Below the pieces are notes generated by a model that was not told the DNA's origin, did no database searches, and saw only the letters and a program-made list of their open reading frames with translations. Positions 17,478 through 25,007 of a DNA stretch of 64,000 nucleotides are shown here, one piece after another. The DNA comes from Paenibacillus sp. FSL K6-3182 (GTDB lineage Bacteria > Bacillota > Bacilli > Paenibacillales > Paenibacillaceae), in contig NZ_CP150265.1 in the NCBI RefSeq assembly GCF_037976325.1, forward strand, positions 1,381,501 to 1,445,500. The letters are read 5' to 3'. Positions within the stretch are counted from its first letter, which is position 1. The number at the start of each line of letters is the position of its first letter. The translations under genes and the position numbers were made by a program.

Positions 17478-17505
17478 AGAACAGATTGTATGGAACAGAA
17501 CAGAT
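17478..17505. promoter_or_regulatory. Direct-repeat operator between eamA and the MocR gene
   Basis: AGAACAGAT occurs at 17478-17486 and again at 17497-17505, 19 bp apart start to start, between the two divergent genes. MocR regulators commonly bind direct repeats in such intergenic sites. TACAAT at 17522-17527 is a possible -10 of the regulator gene. Confidence 0.5.
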
Positions 17506-17565
17506 GGATAAATATATCGTGTACAATAATGGAAATAGGTAGCCGCGAAGAGGTGTTATGAACAG

Positions 17566-18978
17566 ATGAAAAAAGTGACGGGAGCGCAGCAAGCCCATCC
17601 GTTATTCCGGCAAGTGTATGATTATATCTTGAACCGTGTAGAGCGAGGGGAATGGAAAGCCCATCAAAAATTACCGTCGATACGATTGCTTGCTGAAGAA
17701 ATCAATGTGCATCGGCTGACGGTATTTAAAGCCTATAGATTGCTAGCTGAGGACGGCAAAGTATATGTAAAAGACAAATCGGGATATTACGTATCGGAGG
17801 GCGATGCTTTTTCTGAAGGGTTGGAAGAGAGCGCCGTCGTTACCTCTTATGCAGTGAATAACTCGTTATCTGATATTCATCGAATTCCAGCTAAGTATCA
17901 GTTCTCTCAAGCGCTAATTGATCCTAATTTGCTGCCGAATTTGTTCTTATCGGACTATGTGAAAAAAGTGTTTGATCTCTATCCTAAGGTTATGGGGACT
18001 TATGCCAGTGTTCAGGGCGATGAAGAGCTTCGCGAGTCGATGAGCCAGCATTTCAGAGAGCATCATCGATTACAGCTGTCATCGGAGGAATTGTTAATCA
18101 CATCAGGTGCTCAGCAGGCCATAAATTTGATTGCCCAGATTATGCTTGGGCCGATGGATGCGGTGTTGATTGAGCGACCGACCTACGGCGTAGCGATGGA
18201 TATTTTTCGCAGGCAAGGCGCACGGCTTATTCCTGTTGCGATTACACCGGAAGGTTATGACTTGGCAGAAGTAGAAGCCTTGATGCGCAAGCATAAGCCG
18301 CGTATGTTCTATATGAATCCAACCCACCAAAATCCGACCGGTTATACTGTTCCAGCTTGGCAGCGCAAATTGCTGGTGGAATTGGCAGAGCGTTACCGCT
18401 GCCTTATCGTGGAGGATGATCCGTTTCGAGATATGTATTTTGTTGAGCCGCCCCCGCTTCCCTTATTCGCTTATGACACGGAGGGCTGGGTCATCTATAT
18501 TAGCAGCTTCAGCAAATATATTGCGCCGGGTCTGCGGATTTGTGCTGCAGCCTGCCGATATCCATTCATGGAGCAGTTAATCAAAGCGAAGGCGCTTGCG
18601 GATAACGGCACTCCGCAGCTTAATCAGAAAATATTTTTGCATTATTTCGCCTCGCCGAGGCTGCAGCAGCATGTGGAAAAGCTTCGGATTGCGCTGCAGG
18701 TTCATAAAGAGATTATGGAAGAGGAGCTTGCCATAGCAGGCTGGGAATGGACGGCACCACAGGGCGGGCTTAATTTATGGGTTAAACTTCCAAGCGATAT
18801 ATCAGGAGAAGCTCTTCTTAAAAAAAGCAGGGAGCAATCCATTTCCTTCGTTCCCGGAGAAATATTTGATCCGCTCGGCGAGCTGAAATCATGGATACGG
18901 CTCAGTTATTCTTTTGCGAGTGAGGCTTTATTGAGGGAAGGAATGCAGCGCTTAACGGCTTTATCGCGGTCTTTATGA
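17566..18978 (+). CDS. MocR-type GntR regulator with aminotransferase domain
   Basis: An N-terminal GntR winged helix (about residues 12-80: LPSIRLLAEEINVHRLTVFKAYRLL) is joined to a fold-type I aminotransferase domain. The PLP signatures are there: TSGAQQAINLIAQ, YMNPTHQNPTG, VEDDPFRDMYF, and ISSFSKYIAPGLRIC with the Schiff-base Lys (about residue 324). The length of 470 aa is typical of PdxR/GabR-like regulators. These sense an amino compound through PLP and usually control the adjacent divergent operon, here the EamA transporter. The ATG is twelve bases from AGAGG, a weak but acceptable spacing. Confidence 0.9.
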   Translation: MKKVTGAQQAHPLFRQVYDYILNRVERGEWKAHQKLPSIRLLAEEINVHRLTVFKAYRLLAEDGKVYVKDKSGYYVSEGDAFSEGLEESAVVTSYAVNNSLSDIHRIPAKYQFSQALIDPNLLPNLFLSDYVKKVFDLYPKVMGTYASVQGDEELRESMSQHFREHHRLQLSSEELLITSGAQQAINLIAQIMLGPMDAVLIERPTYGVAMDIFRRQGARLIPVAITPEGYDLAEVEALMRKHKPRMFYMNPTHQNPTGYTVPAWQRKLLVELAERYRCLIVEDDPFRDMYFVEPPPLPLFAYDTEGWVIYISSFSKYIAPGLRICAAACRYPFMEQLIKAKALADNGTPQLNQKIFLHYFASPRLQQHVEKLRIALQVHKEIMEEELAIAGWEWTAPQGGLNLWVKLPSDISGEALLKKSREQSISFVPGEIFDPLGELKSWIRLSYSFASEALLREGMQRLTALSRSL

Positions 18979-19064
18979 TTGAAAGAAATATTTAGTTGCT
19001 TAAAATATTTTTTGTAACATTGGCGTAACACCCCTGATGTAGTCTGATTCAGGAGGTGCGAGAC

Positions 19065-21383
19065 ATGAAAAAAATAATAGCCATCATCATGCTGGCTGCA
19101 ATCACTGCAAGTGTTCTTGCGGGGTGCAAGGACGTCAATAATACGCGAGGCGGAGAAGTAAATGCACAAATAGAAGATGTGGATTTTAGCTTTAACGTAG
19201 ATCCAGAAACCTTCGCGCTTGAGGTCGAGTCGGGTGGAATGACTGAAAAAGCATCGGAACCACTGGACAAAATGAAAGTTTCAAATGTAAAAAACAGCGG
19301 AGACCAGATTAGCTGGACCTATCCAGAGAAACAAATGGACGTTGAAATTGAAAAAAAAGCGAAATATGTAGATGTAACGATCAAATCCAGCAAGGCGGAG
19401 GAAAATAGCTTTGCATGGCCAATCGTAACGGGTGAGGGGTATATGCTTCCATTAAACCAAGGAAAGTATATTCCAAGCGATGATCAGACGTGGAAAGAGT
19501 ATTTGAGCGAACAAGAAATGAAGGTCATTGAGTCTTTCTCGATGCCATTTTTTGCAGCTGATAAAAGCGAATATTCGTTGATGTACATTATTAAAAATGC
19601 ATATAACAATGAAATTGTTTTTAATACCGATAACGCTATCCAGTTTACTTTTCATCATGAATTTCCAGTAATTAATAAACAAAAGAAATACGGTTTTAGA
19701 ATTTATGTAACGAAAAAAAATCCAACAGCTGTCGCAAAAACGTATAAAGATTATTTGATTGAACAGGGTGAATTCAAAAGCTTGGCGGATAAAGCTAAAG
19801 AAAATAGCAATATCGAAAAGCTTTACGGAGCGCCGCATGCTTATTTTTGGGACAGAACGGTCATTTCAGAAGAAAATATACAATGGGCAAAGCTGAGGAG
19901 CAATCTTCCCGAAAAACTGAGATTATGGATTCAGGAGCTATTAAAAACGAAAGTGGAAGATGGAGCAGAGCTTTCATCCGCCTTTGACGATTTAAATCGT
20001 TTAGACTATGTAGACAAATACACGATAAACAGAATAGTAAAAAGTTTAAGTGCGGTCATGCAGCTAAAAGAATTTTATGATTCCAAAATATTTACTGACT
20101 TAGATGAGGAAACTCAGCGATTATTAAGCAGCGGTATAGAAAAATTGAACGCTGTTGAATTAATTGACCTGAATAAACTTTTGTTAAAAAGCGTGCTTGG
20201 CGCTGCAGTTGATCCCATTGAGAAGTGGGCAGATGCCAATACGATTGATGTCATAAAGGATATGAAGCAGTCTGGGCTCGACAATATGTGGATTGGTTTG
20301 GATGATTGGCAGGAAGGGTTTATTAAACCTGCGTTTGTCAAAGAGGCAGAAAGTCTTGGTTATTTAATTGGCACCTATGACTCGTATCATTCAATCCATG
20401 AACCAGGAAAAGAGAAATGGACGACGGCTAAGTTTAAGGATACTTCCCTTTACGAGCATGCGACGGTGACCGATAAGAATGGGAAAAAAATTGTAGGATT
20501 CCAAGGAGAAGGCAGAAAGCTCAACCCAACGCTTGCCTTGCCTAGTGTCGAAGAAAGAGTAACATCGATTTTCAATACAGGTTTAGCTTTTAACTCATGG
20601 TTTCTAGATACGGATGGTACTGGAGAAATCTTCGATGACTATTCGCCAGAGCATGTCACTACGGAAGAAGAAGATATTCAGGCTAGAATAAAGCGAATGG
20701 CGTATTTGCAAAAAGAATGGAAGCTGGTCGTTGGAACAGAGGGTGGCAACGATTTTGCTAACCAAACGGTTGCTTTTGCGCATGGAATAGAGACGCCATC
20801 ATTCTCATGGATGGATAAGGATATGAGCACAAATAAAGAAAGCGAATATTATGTAGGAAGATATTATTCGAGCAACGGCGGGGTTCCCGAACTATTTGCT
20901 AAGCAAATACCGTTAAAGGACAAGTACAAGAAGCTGTTTTTGGATTCTAGCTATACGATTCCATTGTACAAGTTAGTTTACAACAATTCAGTAATCACGA
21001 CATATTGGTGGGGCTGGGGAACTTTAAAAATAGAAGATGAAATTTCGAATCGAATGCTGTATGAAATTCTTTATAATGTGCCTCCGTTATATCATCTAGA
21101 TAAACATGAGTGGGAAAAACATAAGGAAACCATAGTGAATCACTCTAAGGTATGGTCAAGCTTTAGTAAAAAAGCGATAAAAGAAGAAATGACGGATTAT
21201 AAGGTTCTAACAGAGGACAAACTCGTTCAGATGACGGAATATGGTAAAGCGTTGAAAGTAGTGGCTAACTTCTCGGAAGCTTCTTTTAACTTTCAAGGCG
21301 AGGTCATACCAGCGAAATCAGCGCTAATCCTTGATGGAAATGATAAAACGATCTACACACCGAAAGAGCCCACAATGAAATAA
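19065..21383 (+). CDS. Lipoprotein with glycoside-hydrolase-like TIM barrel
   Basis: A lipoprotein signal peptide ends in VLAGC (Cys21), so the 772-aa product is anchored outside the membrane. The first 200 residues are beta-rich. Then comes a barrel-like region with acidic motifs: MWIGLDDWQEGF, IGTYDSYHSIHEPGKEKW, FNSWFLDTDGTGEIFDDY and LVVGTEGGNDFA. A small beta domain closes the protein. This resembles uncharacterised Paenibacillus glycoside hydrolases distantly like GH101, but I cannot name the family or substrate. ATG 19065 is chosen for its AGGAGG nine bases upstream; an upstream GTG overlaps that site. It stands alone with its own terminator. Confidence 0.6.
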   Translation: MKKIIAIIMLAAITASVLAGCKDVNNTRGGEVNAQIEDVDFSFNVDPETFALEVESGGMTEKASEPLDKMKVSNVKNSGDQISWTYPEKQMDVEIEKKAKYVDVTIKSSKAEENSFAWPIVTGEGYMLPLNQGKYIPSDDQTWKEYLSEQEMKVIESFSMPFFAADKSEYSLMYIIKNAYNNEIVFNTDNAIQFTFHHEFPVINKQKKYGFRIYVTKKNPTAVAKTYKDYLIEQGEFKSLADKAKENSNIEKLYGAPHAYFWDRTVISEENIQWAKLRSNLPEKLRLWIQELLKTKVEDGAELSSAFDDLNRLDYVDKYTINRIVKSLSAVMQLKEFYDSKIFTDLDEETQRLLSSGIEKLNAVELIDLNKLLLKSVLGAAVDPIEKWADANTIDVIKDMKQSGLDNMWIGLDDWQEGFIKPAFVKEAESLGYLIGTYDSYHSIHEPGKEKWTTAKFKDTSLYEHATVTDKNGKKIVGFQGEGRKLNPTLALPSVEERVTSIFNTGLAFNSWFLDTDGTGEIFDDYSPEHVTTEEEDIQARIKRMAYLQKEWKLVVGTEGGNDFANQTVAFAHGIETPSFSWMDKDMSTNKESEYYVGRYYSSNGGVPELFAKQIPLKDKYKKLFLDSSYTIPLYKLVYNNSVITTYWWGWGTLKIEDEISNRMLYEILYNVPPLYHLDKHEWEKHKETIVNHSKVWSSFSKKAIKEEMTDYKVLTEDKLVQMTEYGKALKVVANFSEASFNFQGEVIPAKSALILDGNDKTIYTPKEPTMK

Positions 21384-21406
21384 AAAAGTAAGGGGCTCTA
21401 ATTTTT
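21365..21406 (+). terminator. Terminator overlapping the 3' end of the lipoprotein gene
   Basis: AGAGCCC (21365-21371, inside the last codons) pairs with GGGCTCT (21393-21399), followed by AATTTTT. Confidence 0.75.
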
Positions 21407-22123
21407 AGCTTTATTTATAGAGATTTCAACGATTTTTGTTTTCTTTTCAGTTGAAGTATACCAGTGTTTCACGGCTTCATAATCTGATGATGCTAAATCA
21501 GCCGACTCGATCATAAACCGATCTTTGTCGATCCATTGATAGTCGAGTATAGGCCAGATTGGAGTAGACATGTATTCGTTCGTTAACGCTGTAGATTCAA
21601 AAGGTATTTTTTTCATAGTGAATAAATCAACAGCAATCAGCGTATGACGAACAATTTCTCCGCCTTCGCTATAACCGTATCGTAACAGCAGCTCTGTTTT
21701 ATCCGGAGATAGTTGATAGTCTTGAAAAATGCCGTCACCCAAAGCGAGACTTGTAATTGTGGAGTTGCTTTCCTTCACTAAAATGGTTGAACATTGCTTA
21801 TTTCCACAACTGTACTTTAACAATATGAAATGTTCTTGAGTGGAGAGAGTGAGCGCTTCTGATTGGGTCAGCTCGATTTCGGTCTTGCTATCCTCTTGCG
21901 ATTGTAAATATTGCTTATACGGAGGAATATCATTAATCTTTAGCTTTAAGTTTTCTCCATTTTCGTCTTTGACTATGAGTGTATCAGATGAATTCGCGGA
22001 TGGTTGCTGTTCGATGGAAATGGACTTTTTTAATGGATCAGCTTGAAGACTTTTTATAATAAATAACACAGCTGCCGCAATTATCAAAAGAATAAGAAGA
22101 GGTAGCAGTACTTTTTTTCTCAT
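21398..22123 (-). CDS. Membrane-anchored protein of unknown function
   Basis: The 241-aa product starts with a short positive stretch and one hydrophobic segment (LLPLLILLIIAAAVLFIIK, residues 5-23), so it is probably anchored with the rest outside. The outer part is rich in beta-like stretches and has a Cys pair in YSCGNKQCSTILV that could form a disulfide. Phrases such as DYQLSPDKTELLLRYGY recall single blades of beta-propellers. I do not recognise a family. A TGGAG lies about nine bases before the ATG. It converges with the lipoprotein gene and overlaps its terminator. Confidence 0.7.
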   Translation of the reverse strand: MRKKVLLPLLILLIIAAAVLFIIKSLQADPLKKSISIEQQPSANSSDTLIVKDENGENLKLKINDIPPYKQYLQSQEDSKTEIELTQSEALTLSTQEHFILLKYSCGNKQCSTILVKESNSTITSLALGDGIFQDYQLSPDKTELLLRYGYSEGGEIVRHTLIAVDLFTMKKIPFESTALTNEYMSTPIWPILDYQWIDKDRFMIESADLASSDYEAVKHWYTSTEKKTKIVEISINKAKN

Positions 22124-22233
22124 CTAGTTTTGTCTCCATTTTAATTAATAATGAACTACAATTCTAAACGAAGATTTTTGCTCGTATGTTGCAGGCTATT
22201 GTGATTCATATTCTTCTACGAAATAGGAGAGAG

Positions 22234-22276
22234 AGGTTTCCCGTGAGTTTATCGAACTCGAGGGAAGCCTTTTTTT
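22234..22276 (+). terminator. Orphan terminator in the leader region
   Basis: AGGTTTCCC (22234-22242) pairs with GGGAAGCCT (22262-22270), with GAGTT/GAACTC inside, followed by TTTTTTT. No plus-strand gene precedes it; the preceding gene reads away on the other strand. Confidence 0.75.
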
Positions 22277-22337
22277 CAATGATGCAGTATGCTCCCGAGC
22301 ATATACAAGCTTCATAAAAAACACTTTACAACATGCC

Positions 22338-22444
22338 TAGGTTAGCATATATTTTACTCATACCAAAAAAGTTTCCTAAGGTAAACTAATTGTCCTTAAG
22401 TGAAATAAATTTTTTTTATTAATAATTTTGCACTAGGGCAAAAT
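22338..22444 (+). promoter_or_regulatory. Putative metalloregulator sites upstream of the multicopper oxidase
   Basis: TAGGTTAGC (22338-22346) equals one half of the DtxR/IdeR consensus. GTTTCCTAAGGTAAAC (22371-22386) is a quasi-palindrome which, read inverted, matches 11 of 16 positions of the Bacillus MntR box TTTGCCTTAAGGAAAC. ATTTTGCACTAGGGCAAAAT (22425-22444) is a 7-bp-arm inverted repeat close to a TATATT -10. Binding is inferred only. Confidence 0.4.
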
Positions 22445-22476
22445 TAATCCCTTATATTAACATGGAGGTGAATCGA

Positions 22477-23520
22477 ATGGTATTTGATCCAAATCGGCAG
22501 TTCTCAAGACGAAACATCCTTAAGGTCGGAGCTGCCGGCGTACTAGGTGTGATCGGAGGCAGTTTCTTAAATACAAGTGCATTATTTGGCAGGTCTGCTC
22601 ATGCGATGGGGAAGGAAGAAATGCATCATACGCTCAAGGACCAGATGAAACAAGGGATGGCGCATGGTTATGATCCGGGAACTGATTCAACGCCGGGGCT
22701 TGAAGCAGCAGTAAAAGCATTAACGGCTTTTGATTATGGGGTCGTTAGTACTTCTCCAGATGGCAGGACGATTAGAGAATACGATATACAGGCATGGGAT
22801 GCTGAGGTGGAAATAGCGAAGGGCATTAAATTTCCAGGATGGACATTCAACGGCACGATTCCAGGGCCGACACTTCGCTGTACGGAGGGGGATATCGTAC
22901 GAGTCAAGTTCGGGAACGGGTCCGCGCACCCGCATTCCATACATTTTCACGGTATTCATCCAACCCACATGGATGGTTTAGAGCCTATTTCGACGGGCAG
23001 TGAATTTGTGTATGAATTTGAAGCCAAGCCAGCAGGGCTGCAGCCCTATCACTGTCATGTTCCTCCGCTGATTAGACATATTCACAAGGGCCTATATGGT
23101 CACTTCATTATTGATCCTAAGAAACCAAGGAAACCTGCAAAAGAGCTAAGTATGGTCATGAATGGCTTTGATCTGGACTTAGATGGCGAGAACGAGGTTT
23201 ACACGGTCAATGGCTACGCATTTGCGTACCAATCTAGACCGATTAAGGTGAAAACGGGTGAGCTGGTTCGTATTTATTTAAGTAATTTAACGGAATTTGA
23301 TCCGATTAACTCCTTTCACTTGCATGCTAATTTCTTTCACTATTATGCCACCGGCGCTGACCCAGATGCGAGGCCGCAATATACAGATACGATTATGCAG
23401 TGCCAAGGGGAGAGAGGCATCATTGAAGTTACGTTTCCCGCTCCTGGAAAATATATGTTCCATGCTCATCAAAGTGAGTTTACGGAGCTCGGCTGGATGG
23501 GATTTTTTGAAGTCGGTTAA
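22477..23520 (+). CDS. Tat-exported two-domain multicopper oxidase
   Basis: A twin-arginine signal (SRRNILK at residues 10-16, then a hydrophobic stretch to about 45) predicts folded export. Four copper-ligand blocks follow in two cupredoxin domains: HSIHFHG and YHCHVPPLIRHIHKGLYG in the first, NSFHLHANFF and MFHAHQSEFTELGWMG in the second. At 347 aa this is a small, two-domain enzyme, relatives of which oxidise phenols, Cu, Fe or Mn. ATG 22477 is chosen since GGAGGTG overlaps the earlier ATG at 22462. It is first in an operon with a ZIP metal permease and a TatA, so metal oxidation outside the cell is a fair guess. Confidence 0.88.
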   Translation: MVFDPNRQFSRRNILKVGAAGVLGVIGGSFLNTSALFGRSAHAMGKEEMHHTLKDQMKQGMAHGYDPGTDSTPGLEAAVKALTAFDYGVVSTSPDGRTIREYDIQAWDAEVEIAKGIKFPGWTFNGTIPGPTLRCTEGDIVRVKFGNGSAHPHSIHFHGIHPTHMDGLEPISTGSEFVYEFEAKPAGLQPYHCHVPPLIRHIHKGLYGHFIIDPKKPRKPAKELSMVMNGFDLDLDGENEVYTVNGYAFAYQSRPIKVKTGELVRIYLSNLTEFDPINSFHLHANFFHYYATGADPDARPQYTDTIMQCQGERGIIEVTFPAPGKYMFHAHQSEFTELGWMGFFEVG

Positions 23521-23538
23521 GTAGAGGGGGTGTGCGAT

Positions 23539-24738
23539 GTGCAAAGTGAAATAATAAATAAAAAGCTGGGTAAAAAAGCAGTCTGGCTGCTTGGCATAAT
23601 GCCCTTGCTGCTGCTGGCTGGCTTGATTTCTGTTATCGCTTCATGGGGTACAGGTGTAGAAGAACAGCAAGCGGCCCCGATTGAAGTGCTCAATTTTGAA
23701 CGTATTATTTTGACAGATGATGGATTTGAAGTTCGTATACTTAATTCTGGGCCAAAGGAGCTGACGGTTGCTCAAGTTGTTGTCGATGATTCTTTTTGGA
23801 ATGCTTCCTACGCACCTAGTCCTACGCTTGAGAGATTCGGCAGCTCGACGATCTATATTCCTTATCCTTGGGTGGAGGGAGATCCTCATCAAATTAAGCT
23901 TATCACCTCTAACGGACTAATATTTACAGGGGATGTACCTGCTGCAATGAAAACGCCAACTGCCGATACCAATCGATTTCTACAATATTCACTAATAGGT
24001 TTTTATGTCGGTGTAGTTCCAGTTGGGCTGGGATTGCTATGGTATCCTTTTATGCGTCGCTTCTCAAGCAAAGGCATTCAGGCGGTATTGGCATTTACAG
24101 TTGGACTTTTATTTTTTCTTGCTGTGGATACCATACAAGAAGGATTAGAGCTTGGTGCGGAAGCACCCGGCGTATTTCAAGGCACAGGCCTAGTCTGGTT
24201 CGGTGCGGCATTAAGCTTCTTATTCCTCATAGCCATTGATCAGACGAAATCCAAAAAGGCAATCCAGCATAATGATCCTGGCAAGCAGGTATCCTTCAAA
24301 ATCGCGAGTGGAATAGGTCTCCATAATCTCGGTGAAGGGCTTGCGATAGGTGCTGCTTTTGCCGCGGGTGAGGCAGCGCTTGGATCCTTCCTTATTATTG
24401 GGTTTACGCTGCATAACATTACTGAAGGGATTGGCATAGCGGCGCCGCTTTTAAAAGCAAAACCAACTTACAAGACTTTCCTCGCATTAGCACTCTTAGG
24501 CGGCGGTCCTGCTATTATCGGAACGTGGATCGGTGGATTTGTATTTAATCAAACGCTGGCGGCCTTATTCTTCGGTATTGGCGCAGGGGCCATTATACAA
24601 GTTATTTATGTCATTTTTAAAATGATTGTTAGGGATGCAAAGGCTGCAGAAGCACCTGCCGTTTCGTGGCTCAATTTCTCAGGTTTAACACTTGGCATTT
24701 TGTTGATGTATGTAACAGCTTTGTTAGTTAACTTCTAG
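23539..24738 (+). CDS. ZIP-family metal permease with extracytoplasmic N-terminal domain
   Basis: The C-terminal 250 residues are a ZIP transporter: metal-site helices HNLGEGLAIG and HNITEGIGIAAPL are exact family signatures for divalent metal (Zn, Fe, Mn) transport. Ahead of it is one membrane anchor (about residues 15-35) and a beta-rich domain of about 115 residues outside the membrane, unusual for ZIP proteins and perhaps a docking or cupredoxin-like fold. GTG 23539 is chosen because AGAGGGGG lies eight bases away; GTG 23530 would overlap it. It starts 18 bases after the multicopper oxidase and is followed closely by tatA. Confidence 0.82.
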   Translation: MQSEIINKKLGKKAVWLLGIMPLLLLAGLISVIASWGTGVEEQQAAPIEVLNFERIILTDDGFEVRILNSGPKELTVAQVVVDDSFWNASYAPSPTLERFGSSTIYIPYPWVEGDPHQIKLITSNGLIFTGDVPAAMKTPTADTNRFLQYSLIGFYVGVVPVGLGLLWYPFMRRFSSKGIQAVLAFTVGLLFFLAVDTIQEGLELGAEAPGVFQGTGLVWFGAALSFLFLIAIDQTKSKKAIQHNDPGKQVSFKIASGIGLHNLGEGLAIGAAFAAGEAALGSFLIIGFTLHNITEGIGIAAPLLKAKPTYKTFLALALLGGGPAIIGTWIGGFVFNQTLAALFFGIGAGAIIQVIYVIFKMIVRDAKAAEAPAVSWLNFSGLTLGILLMYVTALLVNF

Positions 24739-24764
24739 AACCAAAAGGGAATGGGGAGTTCAGA

Positions 24765-24947
24765 ATGCCTAATATAGGTGTTGCAGGAATTGTATTGCTT
24801 GTGATTTTAGGCTTGCTGCTGTTTGGACCATCCAAGCTGCCTCAGCTTGGGCGAGCGATTGGAACGACGCTGTCAGAATTCAAAAAAGGGGCAAAAGGAC
24901 TGATAGACCCGGATGAAAAATCCGATCAGCCGAAGGAGCGCGAATGA
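24765..24947 (+). CDS. tatA: Sec-independent translocase protein TatA
   Basis: The 60-aa protein has the standard TatA layout: a short N-terminus, one membrane helix (GVAGIVLLVILGLLLFG), the hinge FGPSKLPQLGRAIG with the conserved Phe-Gly-Pro, an amphipathic helix, and a charged tail. TatA forms the pore for folded Tat substrates. It is the third gene of the operon, 26 bases after the ZIP gene with GGGGAG as ribosome site, so it probably serves the Tat-exported multicopper oxidase made by the same transcript. No tatC is present in the window. Confidence 0.92.
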   Translation: MPNIGVAGIVLLVILGLLLFGPSKLPQLGRAIGTTLSEFKKGAKGLIDPDEKSDQPKERE

Positions 24948-24959
24948 TCAAACAAGCGA

Positions 24960-24988
24960 AGAGCCGTCAGCATAATGCTAACGGCTCT
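24960..24988. terminator. Terminator after tatA
   Basis: AGAGCCGT (24960-24967) pairs with ACGGCTCT (24981-24988) with AGCAT/ATGCT inside, then TTGTTTATTTG. It lies between convergent units and may act for both. Confidence 0.8.
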
Positions 24989-25007
24989 TGTTTATTTGCG
25001 TATGAAT

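Larger units (their letters stand above)
22124..22476. other. Leader region of the metal module
   Basis: This 353-bp stretch between divergent genes holds an orphan terminator (22234-22276), DtxR/MntR-like words and a 20-bp inverted repeat immediately before the multicopper oxidase gene. No ORF is convincing. The density of signals suggests a regulated leader or a small RNA. Confidence 0.5.
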
